DNA of 64,000 nucleotides, from positions 2,108,001 through 2,172,000 of the forward strand of contig OY829281.1 in the NCBI GenBank assembly GCA_963691715.1. The letters are read 5' to 3'. Below are positions 1-9,500 of this stretch, one piece after another. The stretch comes from HXMU1420-13 sp963691715 (GTDB lineage: Bacteria > Bacteroidota > Rhodothermia > Balneolales > Balneolaceae). The notes beneath the pieces are model-generated. The model saw only the letters and a program-made list of their open reading frames with translations, was not told the origin of the DNA and ran no database searches. The stretch's first letter is position 1; every line of letters starts with the position of its first letter. The position numbers and the translations under genes are program-made.

Positions 1-1
1 T

Positions 2-325
2 AATCGATTTGGATACAATTATTTATTATCGGAAGAAACACATTCTCCCATTGTTAATAACGATTCTTTATCAATTACTGTTAGTTATAGCGGTTGTAAT
101 AATGATCATATTTTTTCTCTTGAAAGACCTGGCATCTTCACAGATAATATGATCATTTGGTTACTTAAAAGAACCCCAGATGAAGATTGTACCCAATCGT
201 TTTCAGAGCAACTCACATTCAACTTAGAGCGATTTATCTTGCTTTCGGAAAACGTATATATAGAAGATCCTTTTGGCACTCAGATATTATTGTGGCCAAT
301 ACCTGAAGATCCAACTATTGATTAA
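2..325 (+). CDS. Hypothetical protein, C-terminal part only
   Basis: The reading frame is open from base 2 to a TAA at 323-325, giving the last 107 residues of a protein whose start lies outside the window. The visible part is polar, with a VSYSGCNNDH stretch near residues 27-36 and a second cysteine in DEDC about 30 residues later, a spacing that could suit a disulphide or an envelope-exposed fold. I do not recognise a family. The frame is only visible because it has no stop; there is no ATG early in it, which fits a truncated gene rather than a small one. The next gene starts 91 bases downstream on the same strand. Confidence 0.6.
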   Translation, partial: NRFGYNYLLSEETHSPIVNNDSLSITVSYSGCNNDHIFSLERPGIFTDNMIIWLLKRTPDEDCTQSFSEQLTFNLERFILLSENVYIEDPFGTQILLWPIPEDPTID

Positions 326-416
326 TTTTTTAAAATTTTATGCCTATTAAATCACTTATTTGTTGAATACTTCCAGATTCAAAACTACGCCTTAGCATTT
401 CAATGGTTTCATCATT

Positions 417-1490
417 TTGAGCAAATATCGACTACTAAAAATTATTTTTCTATGTATTGGTAGCTTTTTAAGTCAAAGTATAATAGCCCAGTATGGTTTT
501 TTCTATAATGGAAAAGAATATGGATCCGAGGCTTTATTCAATCCGCTAAATCAGGTGATTTCTGGAGGTTTTGATATGATTTATATTTCTAGAAACAGTT
601 CCAAGATCGATAGTCTAAGGTTACCAAGTGGATTTAGAAAGGTTTTTCTTTCTCTCAAAGAACCCAAAAAGGCGATTGAATGCTGCATAGGATGGAAGAC
701 ATTTTTAAAATCAGAAATTCTCTTTTCTTTAAAAAATGGTCAATGGCTACCGAACTATACACTTCATTTATTGGGTGGGGGTATGGAATATGCTCGACTT
801 GCTGATTATTATACCTATCATGGTCTTAAATATCCAAGACTTTGGGCTTTTACAACATCTACATTTGAACACCTTTTAAATGAAGCTGTTGAAACAGCAA
901 GTTGGGAGAAACATAGCTATGGAGCAGTATCTGATCTATATTTTTTCAACACAATAGGTATAATTGCTTTCAGTTTTAGGCCCATTCAACGTTTTTTTGC
1001 AGAAGATGTAATAATTAGAAGCTGGTTAAGTCAAACCGCTTTTTCATTAAGGGATAATTCTATAAAAAATATCGGACAATATTACTCGATTAAATGGCAA
1101 CCATCTTTTATGAAAGAATACTCCTTTTTTACTCATATGGGAGCTGGATTTTTGATTGGTGCAGGTTACAGCAGAAATAAAAAAACGGTTTCTATAGGTG
1201 GGGGGTTCAAAACTCATAAAGTATATACTTATGATGATGAAAATAATCTTGAAACTATAAGTACTCGCCCTTCAATTGGATTTTTTTTAGATAAAAATAA
1301 TTCGTTGCTTTGGAGCTTCGTTTACACTCATGGACCAGACTATCATGAAAACCTTAAGATAGAAATTTATCCAGGGTTTATAAAAATTCCTTTCGAGCAT
1401 TTAAAATTAGGGTTCTGGCTAAATGCTAGTTATGATTATCCATTTTTTGCAGGGGTTTCAATAGGTAACTTCCCATCAATTACTATTTAA
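417..1490 (+). CDS. DUF2279/YfiM-like membrane-associated protein
   Basis: 357 residues from a TTG start; no ATG lies in frame nearby. Residues 1-25 form a signal peptide (basic start, hydrophobic core, end at IIAQ). The central part has HLLGGG (117-122), ARLADYY (126-132), EHLLNEAVE (151-159) and DLYFFNTIGI (173-182). This order of a histidine-glycine stretch, a His/Glu helix and an Asp..Asn helix resembles the DUF2279 (YfiM) family of predicted envelope proteins, though I could not align it. The C-terminal third alternates short hydrophobic and polar stretches with aromatic residues and could be beta-barrel-like. The role is unknown. The 3' end overlaps the convergent isomerase gene by 4 bases. 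Confidence 0.65.
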   Translation: MSKYRLLKIIFLCIGSFLSQSIIAQYGFFYNGKEYGSEALFNPLNQVISGGFDMIYISRNSSKIDSLRLPSGFRKVFLSLKEPKKAIECCIGWKTFLKSEILFSLKNGQWLPNYTLHLLGGGMEYARLADYYTYHGLKYPRLWAFTTSTFEHLLNEAVETASWEKHSYGAVSDLYFFNTIGIIAFSFRPIQRFFAEDVIIRSWLSQTAFSLRDNSIKNIGQYYSIKWQPSFMKEYSFFTHMGAGFLIGAGYSRNKKTVSIGGGFKTHKVYTYDDENNLETISTRPSIGFFLDKNNSLLWSFVYTHGPDYHENLKIEIYPGFIKIPFEHLKLGFWLNASYDYPFFAGVSIGNFPSITI

Positions 1491-2539
1491 ATTCCCAAAA
1501 TTTTGCGATTTGTTGCTTCATCAACAGTAGAACTTGCAAAATCATCAAATGTCTTTTTTGTGGCTTCTATGATATGTTTTTGAATAAAATCCGCCCCTTC
1601 TCGAGCACCTTGTTCTGGGCTTTTAATTACACATTCCCATTCCATTACCGCCCATACATCACAACCATATTCAGTTAATTTTGTAAATATTGTTTTGAAA
1701 TCAATTTGACCATCACCGGGTGAACGGTAACGACCAGCACGATCTTTCCATGTATTAAATCCACCAAAAGCCCCCTTTTTCCCATTAGGTTTGAATTCTG
1801 AATCTTTAACATGAAAAGCTTTAATAAATGAATGATAATGGTCTATATATGATAGATAATCCAATTGTTGTAATACAAAGTGACTCGGATCATATAAAAT
1901 ATTTGCACGTTTATGATTATTCGTTGCTTCCAGAAATCGCTCAAAAGTTTCACCATCATGCAAATCTTCTCCAGGATGTATTTCATAACAGGCATCCACA
2001 CCATGTTCTTCAAACACATCTAGGATTGGCACCCATCGTTTGGCTAGTTCCTGAAAACCTAAGTCAACCAAACCATCCGGCTGTTGCGGCCATGGATGCC
2101 AATAGGGCCATAATAAAGAACCAGAAAACGTGGCATGAGCCGAAATACCTAATCTTCGGCTAGCTATAGCAGCTTTTTTTACTTGATCTATTGCCCATTC
2201 TGTACGAGCTGATGAATTATTTCGCAATTCTTTTGGCGCAAAATTATCAAACATAAGATCATATGCGGGATGTACCGCAACAAGCTGACCTTGAATATGC
2301 GTCGAGAGCTCTGTAATCTCTAATCCGTAAGAATTAATTTTACCTTTTAATTCATCACAATAAGTCTGGCTTTCAGCTGCTTTATCCAAATCAATGATCC
2401 AATCATCAAGAGTGGGTAACTGAATACCTTTGTACCCTAAATCTGCAGCCCATCCGCATAATCCATCAAGGCTATTGAAAGGCTCTTTGTTATCAATAAA
2501 TTGAGCTAAAAAAATTGCTGGACCTTTTATTGTTTTCAT
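1487..2539 (-). CDS. Sugar phosphate isomerase/epimerase (TIM barrel)
   Basis: 350 residues of the xylose-isomerase-like TIM-barrel family (AP endonuclease 2 fold). Four likely metal ligands sit in the usual places: E186 in ACYEIHPGED, D217 in ILYDPSHF, H243 in AFHVKD and E300 in VMEWECV. The family isomerises or epimerises sugars or keto-sugars using a divalent metal; no signal peptide is seen, so the enzyme is cytoplasmic. It is the last gene of a three-gene operon behind an Idh-type dehydrogenase (11-base gap) and a transporter, a set typical of uptake and oxidation of a glycoside, polyol or inositol-like sugar. The exact substrate cannot be read from the sequence. Confidence 0.9.
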   Translation of the reverse strand: MKTIKGPAIFLAQFIDNKEPFNSLDGLCGWAADLGYKGIQLPTLDDWIIDLDKAAESQTYCDELKGKINSYGLEITELSTHIQGQLVAVHPAYDLMFDNFAPKELRNNSSARTEWAIDQVKKAAIASRRLGISAHATFSGSLLWPYWHPWPQQPDGLVDLGFQELAKRWVPILDVFEEHGVDACYEIHPGEDLHDGETFERFLEATNNHKRANILYDPSHFVLQQLDYLSYIDHYHSFIKAFHVKDSEFKPNGKKGAFGGFNTWKDRAGRYRSPGDGQIDFKTIFTKLTEYGCDVWAVMEWECVIKSPEQGAREGADFIQKHIIEATKKTFDDFASSTVDEATNRKILGI

Positions 2540-2550
2540 TGTACTTCCAA

Positions 2551-3711
2551 TTATACGTTAATCCAAGTATTTCCTAGTTGGGTTGATTCAACAAAAGCAT
2601 CTATCAGCCTCATACCATGAACACCATCATCAATTCCTGGATAATCATAAAGTTCGAAGTCATGGTCTTTTCCTTCTGATTTAGCTCTTAAATGCATTAC
2701 AAAATTCCGATATATATTTGCAAATGCTTCTAGATATCCTTCTGGGTGTCCTGCGGGCGTTCGAGAGTTCACTTGAGCCGCTTTTGAAACGTAGCTAGAA
2801 CCTGTTCTATACACTTCATTGGCACCATCATTCCACATTATATTTAGAGTGTTTGGATCTCGTTGAGTCCAATAAATTCCACCTTTTTCACAATAAACAC
2901 GAACTTTAATGGCATTTTCTTCACCAGCAGAAATTTGCGAAATGGAAAGTATTCCTGGTATACCACCTTCAAATTCAACAAATGCATTAGCATCGTCATC
3001 TAATAATCTTCCAGAAACGACAGTACTCAATTGCGATAATACTTTTGTGATCTTTAACCCTGTAACATATTCTCCCATATTTGTTGCATGGGTACCAATA
3101 TCACCATAAGCACCACTTTTTCCTGATTTTGACGGATCAGTTCTCCAAGCTGCTTGTTTTTGATCAGAATCTTCTAATTTCTTGGCTAACCAACCTTGCG
3201 GATACTCCATCACTACTTTACGAACAGATCCGAGCTTAGTACTTTTGATGATTTGACGAGCTTCTTTTACCATTGGATACCCTGTATACGTATGGGTGAG
3301 TCCAAGAAGTAATCCCGTTTCTTCTACTTTCTTTTTTATTGCTAAAGCTTCCGCATAATTAAAACATAGTGGTTTATCAATCATTACAGAAAAACCATGA
3401 TCTAAAGCTAACATTGCAGGTTCTGCATGCACATGATTTGGAGTTACGATAGACACAAAATCCATTCTAAGATCATCTGGTAATGAAGCCTCTTTCTCGA
3501 TCATTTCCAGATAAGAACCATACACTCTTGAGGGGTCAAGAAATAATTCCTCACCAGTTTGTTTAGATTTATTAGGATCGCTACTAAATGCACCACATAC
3601 AAGTTCAATTTGACCATCAAGATTGGCTGCTAAGCGATGCACAGCTCCGATGAATGCTCCTGTACCTCCGCCAATCATTCCCATTCTTAATTTTCGCTGG
3701 TATAAACTCAT
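2551..3711 (-). CDS. Gfo/Idh/MocA family NAD(P)-dependent oxidoreductase
   Basis: 386 residues. The N-terminal Rossmann fold has GMIGGGTGAFIG at 11-22, then TPNHVH at 90-95 and the cofactor/catalytic lysine in IDKPL (111-115, a variant of the usual EKP). The C-terminal substrate domain carries GDIGTH at 203-208, where the histidine is the usual catalytic residue. Family members oxidise or reduce a hydroxyl of a sugar, inositol or glycoside. The gene lies 2 bases behind the upstream transporter and 11 bases before the isomerase, so the three are surely one transcript. I infer import, oxidation to a keto-sugar, then isomerisation. Confidence 0.93.
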   Translation of the reverse strand: MSLYQRKLRMGMIGGGTGAFIGAVHRLAANLDGQIELVCGAFSSDPNKSKQTGEELFLDPSRVYGSYLEMIEKEASLPDDLRMDFVSIVTPNHVHAEPAMLALDHGFSVMIDKPLCFNYAEALAIKKKVEETGLLLGLTHTYTGYPMVKEARQIIKSTKLGSVRKVVMEYPQGWLAKKLEDSDQKQAAWRTDPSKSGKSGAYGDIGTHATNMGEYVTGLKITKVLSQLSTVVSGRLLDDDANAFVEFEGGIPGILSISQISAGEENAIKVRVYCEKGGIYWTQRDPNTLNIMWNDGANEVYRTGSSYVSKAAQVNSRTPAGHPEGYLEAFANIYRNFVMHLRAKSEGKDHDFELYDYPGIDDGVHGMRLIDAFVESTQLGNTWINV

Positions 3712-3713
3712 GC

Positions 3714-5018
3714 CTACGCGGATTGCATATCTATGTCAGATTCAATGTTTTCATCGGTATCTTTATCCCAGAAAGTGAGAAAGAAAAATAGAGCAACAGC
3801 CAAAGCAACAATCCCTGGCATTACCCAAAAAGCTTGAGCCCCTTCGAACCAACCTTCGGCACTTGATCCATCCAATTGGATATTGTCACCCCACCAACCG
3901 AGTACATAATTTCCGATTAACATCCCTGCACCATAGGTTAATAAATTGAAAAAACCTTGAGCACTCGCTCTAAGATGCTTGGGGGCTTTTCTATCCACAT
4001 ACAGTTGACCGGTTACAAAAAAGAAATCATAGCATATCCCATGTAATGCTATGCCTAAAACGATAAGCGCGGTACTACTTGGAAATAACCCAAAAAGAAG
4101 ATAACGAGCGGTCCATGCTACCATTCCAACAACTAACATCCATTTTACTCCTAATCTAGACAAGAAAAATGGAATAGCTAACATAAATAACACCTCACTC
4201 ATTTGTCCAATAGCCATAAATGAAGGTGATGAAGAACCAAATGCCACTGCAGCTATAAAATCATTCGTTCTTGCATAATAAAATGCTAATGGAATACTAA
4301 TAGCAAAGCAAGAAAATGAAAATACAGCAAAGCTTTTATCAGTTAATAGTTTGATAGCATCCAATCCTAATGCCTGTTTTAAATCAAATTTCTCACCCTT
4401 TGCTGATGGAGGACATTCAGGTAAGGTAAAACTATAAAAGCCGTAAAAAAGTGAAACTGCTGCACTTAATTTTAATGGTATATTTGTAGATTGAATTCCA
4501 CTTTCAACACCCGTAATCCATCCCAAAATAGGTATTCCAAAGAATCCAAGAACAGTTTGTGCCACTACAAAACCTGCGACAATCCAACCAATTGTACCCC
4601 AAACTCTAATTTTTGGAAATTCTTTTTCAGGATCCTCAATATTTGCAAAAGCAATAGCATTTACTAGTGCAAGAGTTGGCATATAAAGCATGAAGTATGC
4701 CAACATAATCCAAATAAATGTTCCTGAATCGGTGACTGTAGATGCATACCACAACAATGCAGCGCCTAACAAATGAGAAATGGCATTTACTTTTTCTGCA
4801 TTAAAAAAACGATCGGCAATAAGTCCCACAAATACGGGCGCCAACAACCCAGCCCAATTGTGTGTAGCATATGCCGATCCGATAATTGAATTTAATCCCT
4901 CTTCTCCATCAAAAACCTCCAATAAATAAGACCCCATAGTCACAAAAAACGCCCCCCAAATAAAAAATTGTAGAAACATCATAATACTTAGGCGCGCAGT
5001 AATATTCTTCATAATCAT
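3714..5018 (-). CDS. MFS transporter, nucleoside:H+ symporter (NupG-like) type
   Basis: 434 residues with about twelve hydrophobic segments. The opening ARLSIMMFLQFFIWGAFF and the LLAPVFVGLIADRFF loop between helices 2 and 3 match the nucleoside:proton symporter branch of the major facilitator superfamily. In this branch many members from Bacteroidota and Planctomycetota sit next to Gfo/Idh/MocA dehydrogenases and TIM-barrel isomerases, as here, and probably move sugars or glycosides rather than nucleosides. It is the first gene of the operon. A second possible ATG lies two codons inside the ORF; I kept the first. A 135-base gap separates it from the upstream SDR gene on the same strand. Confidence 0.9.
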   Translation of the reverse strand: MIMKNITARLSIMMFLQFFIWGAFFVTMGSYLLEVFDGEEGLNSIIGSAYATHNWAGLLAPVFVGLIADRFFNAEKVNAISHLLGAALLWYASTVTDSGTFIWIMLAYFMLYMPTLALVNAIAFANIEDPEKEFPKIRVWGTIGWIVAGFVVAQTVLGFFGIPILGWITGVESGIQSTNIPLKLSAAVSLFYGFYSFTLPECPPSAKGEKFDLKQALGLDAIKLLTDKSFAVFSFSCFAISIPLAFYYARTNDFIAAVAFGSSSPSFMAIGQMSEVLFMLAIPFFLSRLGVKWMLVVGMVAWTARYLLFGLFPSSTALIVLGIALHGICYDFFFVTGQLYVDRKAPKHLRASAQGFFNLLTYGAGMLIGNYVLGWWGDNIQLDGSSAEGWFEGAQAFWVMPGIVALAVALFFFLTFWDKDTDENIESDIDMQSA

Positions 5019-5153
5019 AAAGGGGTTAATTCATAGTTATTAGGATGGTCAAAATCTAAAGTATATTCATTCATTTCCCAAAAAAATCGCTTCCAAATTT
5101 AATTTTTTTATTTCAACCACGATGACACATTAAAAGAAGGTATTTAATCAAAT

Positions 5154-5999
5154 TTATTCTTCTGATAGCCCACACAAATTTTCACTTATTTCCCATAATG
5201 TTTTTGCAGCTTTTGGATCTAAAGCATGGCTTCGAGGAGTTTTAACTTTCGAATCTGCAAAATAAGCTCCATTTACTTCGCTTACTTCTTCTGAGGTGGC
5301 CAAATATATGGTAGTAGCAGCACCCTCTAAATTAGTTTTCATGAATGGTGATCCTAGCTTCCATAAGAACTTAAACATTGGACTAAGCCCCGAACTAAAG
5401 TTTGATTTGATTACCCCAGGATGCAAACAATTCGCAGTCACATCGGTATTTTTAAGTCTCGATGCTAATTCTATTGTAAATAGAATGTTACATAGTTTTG
5501 AGTTTCCATACGCTTTCCATGCATTAAACTCTTTTTTTGATTGAAGATCATCAGCGTTGAATATACCATTTCGGTGCGCTTCTGAGGCAACATTTATGAT
5601 TCGAGCTTTTCCAGAGAGTTTGATTTTGGGTAAGAGTAAATTAGTAAATAAAAAATATCCGATATGATTTACAGCAAAGGTAGATTCTAGTCCATCGACT
5701 GTTTCTTCAAATTTATTGTTAATGAATCCATGATTGTTAATCAATACATCGATCGTATTATACTTTCCTAAAATTTCATTCGCAGCTTTTCGAATGTCAT
5801 CTTGTATTGAAAAATCACACAGTATTATATCAATGCCTGCACTTGGTATTTCTCGTTGAATTTCTTTTTTCGCATTAAGCGCTTTTTCTTCATTTCTGCA
5901 TAGCATAACGATAAAGGCTCCTCGCTTTGCTAATTCTTTGGCTGTTTCAAATCCTATTCCAGTATTAGCTCCAGTGATGATGCATAATTTATTCTTCAT
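5154..5999 (-). CDS. Short-chain dehydrogenase, retinol-dehydrogenase-like
   Basis: 281 residues with all classical SDR marks: TGANTGIG at 9-16 for nucleotide binding, NNHG at 88-91 (the usual NNAG with Ala changed to His), catalytic S139, and YGNSK with Y164 and K168. The layout, including a loop after the active-site serine and an alpha-rich C-terminus, is that of the retinol dehydrogenase/WW-domain oxidoreductase group, which act on hydrophobic alcohols and ketones with NADP(H). No membrane anchor is visible. The gene stands alone between the sugar operon and the divergent GroES-like gene, 82 bases from the latter's start. Confidence 0.9.
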   Translation of the reverse strand: MKNKLCIITGANTGIGFETAKELAKRGAFIVMLCRNEEKALNAKKEIQREIPSAGIDIILCDFSIQDDIRKAANEILGKYNTIDVLINNHGFINNKFEETVDGLESTFAVNHIGYFLFTNLLLPKIKLSGKARIINVASEAHRNGIFNADDLQSKKEFNAWKAYGNSKLCNILFTIELASRLKNTDVTANCLHPGVIKSNFSSGLSPMFKFLWKLGSPFMKTNLEGAATTIYLATSEEVSEVNGAYFADSKVKTPRSHALDPKAAKTLWEISENLCGLSEE

Positions 6000-6081
6000 A
6001 ATTAAATAACAGTATTGAGTTTTGTGTTTATATTACTCATTAAAATGTTTGGAATTTCCTATTTTCGAATAAAAGAATACA

Positions 6082-6453
6082 ATGATTCAAGAATATTTAA
6101 ATACAATAGAAAAATTTATTGTTGTTGGAGATCGCGTACTACTAAAACCACGTGATATGGAAACCCATACACGTAGTGGTCTTGTACTTCCTGCTTCCGT
6201 TAAAGAAAAGGAGGAAATCCAAAGTGGTTATATTTTAAAAACTGGGCCAGGATATCCAATCCCAAATATGGAAATCGAAGAAGAATGGAAACGTCAGGAG
6301 GATACAAAATACATTGGTATGCAAGCTAATGAGGGAGATTTGGCAATTTTTTTAAAAAGCCGAGCTCATGAAATTGAATTTGAAAATCAAAATTATATCA
6401 TTGTACCACACTCGGCAATTTTACTATTGATTCGAGACGACTTAAATGAATAA
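6082..6453 (+). CDS. GroES-fold co-chaperone family protein
   Basis: 123 residues. VVGDRVLLKPRDMETHTRSG followed by LVLPASVKEKEE matches the first strands and mobile-loop region of GroES (chaperonin 10), and NYIIVPHSAILLLIR matches the end of the fold. It is longer than a standard 95-residue GroES because of a roughly 25-residue acidic insertion (IPNMEIEEEWKRQEDTKYIG). No groEL is nearby, so this is a paralogue rather than the main housekeeping gene. Whether it binds GroEL cannot be told from sequence: the mobile-loop IVL motif is altered to LVL, which is still compatible. It stands as a single gene, convergent with tamB. Confidence 0.85.
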   Translation: MIQEYLNTIEKFIVVGDRVLLKPRDMETHTRSGLVLPASVKEKEEIQSGYILKTGPGYPIPNMEIEEEWKRQEDTKYIGMQANEGDLAIFLKSRAHEIEFENQNYIIVPHSAILLLIRDDLNE

Positions 6454-6503
6454 ATACAGCTTATCGCTTTAATTTTAGCACACATTACTAACATAACCGA
6501 TGT

Positions 6504-6527
6504 ATATGAATGTTTAAAAATTCATAT
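6504..6527. terminator. AT-rich hairpin between convergent genes
   Basis: ATATGAAT (6504-6511) and ATTCATAT (6520-6527) form a perfect 8-bp stem with an 8-base loop in the 83-base gap between the GroES-like gene and tamB. The position suits a bidirectional transcription stop, but the stem is weak and there is no clear T-tract, so this is tentative. Confidence 0.3.
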
Positions 6528-6536
6528 GGAAATGGA

Positions 6537-9500
6537 TTAGTAATCGTATTGGTAACGAAGATCTATCCCTTGTCGTGAGTCTTCACCTTGAGTTATAATT
6601 AAATCCCAATTTTCATTCAATAGATATTCTAATACAAATAATGTTTTTGGAGTAGAACTAGTTAGCTCATTGATAATGGAAAATAAAGTGCGTTCATTGA
6701 TATACCATCCTGTTGTAATTGCAGTTCTACCATTCTGTCCAGAGTTATCAATCTGTACAACGTCAACACCTAATTGTCGAGTTGCCAATGTTTCCACTTG
6801 ATCAATTAAAACGTCTTTCAAAGCTTGAAATTCCTGGGCTTCACTATCTTCCACAAAAACACTCTGCCAATTATCCAAAGAATAACAAGGTTTATTGAAT
6901 AAGGTGTAGCAAATAACGTTTGATTGTTCCATTTCTGGAGTACTTTCAAACATAAAATCAGGATTCAAATGTGTTCCTAAAATCGAATAGAATAACTCTA
7001 CCGATTCTCCTTTTTGTCGAGTTTGTGGTGTATAGCTACTTTTAATGATTAATTCAGGGTCGTTATATGCCCCACTAAAAGCAATCGTCCCACTGGCTAC
7101 ATCAAATTGTTTTCCTAATGGCCGGATAAATCCTTCGTCAATACTTAATTCACCAAATAATTCAATGTTATTATTTCTTTCTTTTTTCAAATCAAGTAAT
7201 CCAAAAAGCTCTAATTCAAGATCAAGGTAATCGAAACTTCGCACATAAAATTGATCACCGAATTCAATAATCATATCTATCGAAAGTGAATCAAATGGAA
7301 CAAAAGATTTTATTTGCTCATCTGATAATTCAATGTTTTCCAATGCTTGATCTCCAAAATTCTCTACAATATAATATCCATCATTGACAACAAGATCTCC
7401 TATTAGATGTGGTTGTTCTAACTCACCAGATAATGTAGCATCTAGATCAACATCAACTGTTACTTCTGGTTTATCAATTAATTTGAAATTTTTAGCAACT
7501 ACATCAAGTAATAGATTCTTTGGTGTAATCCCGCTCAGAACTCCATTACCTGTTGCCATTAAATTGCCATTGCCACTCTCAGCATAAATTTGTGAAACAT
7601 CTAACATTCCATTATCAACATCTATTTGCATAATCAGATTTTGTAGATCTATTCCAGAATAAGGAGAGGTAAAAGTCCCATTACGGAGATTAAAATTACC
7701 TGAAGGCTTAATACTTCCCATTGGTCCAATAAATTCTAAATCCGCATTTATTTCTCCGCTCATAGACCTAATATAAGCCGGGTTTACAAAATCGTTAAAA
7801 AGTGCTATATCAAGATTATTTGTTTCAATGATAATTGAAAGTTGATCTTCCTCAGTGGGTAAATAAAGATCAAACGTTCGAAAATCATAATCTAAAGGAT
7901 AGGCGATGTCTAATTGTGCAACTGATGTATTTTGCTCAAAAATTTCCCCTTTCAACATTAATTTTTTTTCTTCATCAGAATAATCGAATGTTGCTGTTAG
8001 TTGGTCTACGGGCACCCCTGAAAGTTTTGGGTCATCCACTTCAACTACGCCATAAAATTTTGGAGCCCCCGCCTTTCCTGACATTACACCTTTTAAGAGG
8101 GCAATACCTCCAGAGTTAATTATTCCTAACTCCTTTAATACGTTTTCAAATCTTGATAAATCAGTTGGCTGTATATCTAACCCACCACGAACTGGTCTAT
8201 TATAGAACTCCTTATCTAACTCCTCTTTATTTACTACAAAAGGCACATTTGCCCAACCAGCAACTCCCAATGTACTATCCCAAAAAATATTACCTCGAGC
8301 ATCTAACCGTTCATTTATTATATCAATACTAAAAATAAGGCTATCAACATTGGCGCCTTTTACATCGATATCATCAAGTCTTAATAATCCATTTGCAACT
8401 ACATCGCCTGGTGTCTGGTGATAGTTAAATGCCCCAGACATAGTGCCTTCCAAGAATTTTTCTCCTAAAGTTATTTCTTGAAGTAATCCTATTTCAAAAT
8501 TTTCCCCAGAAAAATGGGCTAGAATTTCTTCGTTAGTTTTATTTGGAATTACAAATTTAAATGATGCATCTGCATCTGAAATTAAATGCAAAGTATCTGT
8601 TCCAAAATCTGAATTTAAGAACCTAATATTAAAAGGCTTTTCTAAAGAAAAATTGGATTCTTGGGACAAGAAATCAAACCGAGTAAAACTAACATTAGAA
8701 ATTTTTTGTGATATATCTTTTGCGATTCGCCCCTCTTGGACCAATGTACTTTTTTCACTTCCTGCAATAGAAATTTCAAAATCTGCCAAGAGGGAATCCT
8801 CTGTGAAGGATCCTTTGGTTTTCATGTTAACATCCTGGAATCTCACATTTTTAATGAGTGGTTCTGCAATTTCTAAATTGGATTCAAAAGCTGTTTTTGC
8901 TTTAATTTCAAAGTTTGATATTCCTTGTATTTTTTTTGCAGAGAATATGGAATCTACTTCTACATTAGATAAGTTTAAATCGAAGTTACCCAACAAAAAG
9001 CCGACATCGTTTTGTTGTACTATCCCATCCAAATTCCCTGTTGCAACGAGTGATTTCAATCCAAATATTTTTGCGAGCGGCTGAGGGTTTTTAATGTTTA
9101 TATTCATATTTAATCGATTTTCTGGATTTTTTACATCCATCAAATCTCTTTTACCTGAAAAATTCCCATCCGCAATTTCACTTTTCAATGTTCCGTCTTG
9201 AATCATCGTCATACCGTTCCTATATAGAATTTCTGCATTAAAAGATTCAATATTAGCGTTATTTACCTGACTAGTTTCTGATTCCAAGACTCCATGAATT
9301 GTAGCTGTTTCTAAAGAGTTTCCCTTCCCATTACCAAATAATTGACCATTTAAACGCGTAGTATTTCCTTCGAATATTGTTAAATCTCCAATGTTTAGAT
9401 CATCAAAATGTATTCTATACCCATATTCGATAGTATCATGAAACGGATTGTTCGCTTGTGTTTCAATTTCTAATTTGCTCTGCTTTATGCGAATAAATCC

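Noticed and set aside
1828..2163. 111-residue frame opposite the sugar isomerase
   Set aside because: Antisense to a conserved enzyme with all metal ligands; no family resemblance.
8653..9084. 143-residue plus-strand open frame opposite tamB
   Set aside because: Antisense to a clear gene, no motif, no ribosome site, composition follows the tamB codons; also true of other long antisense frames such as 18757-19065 and 60812-61126.
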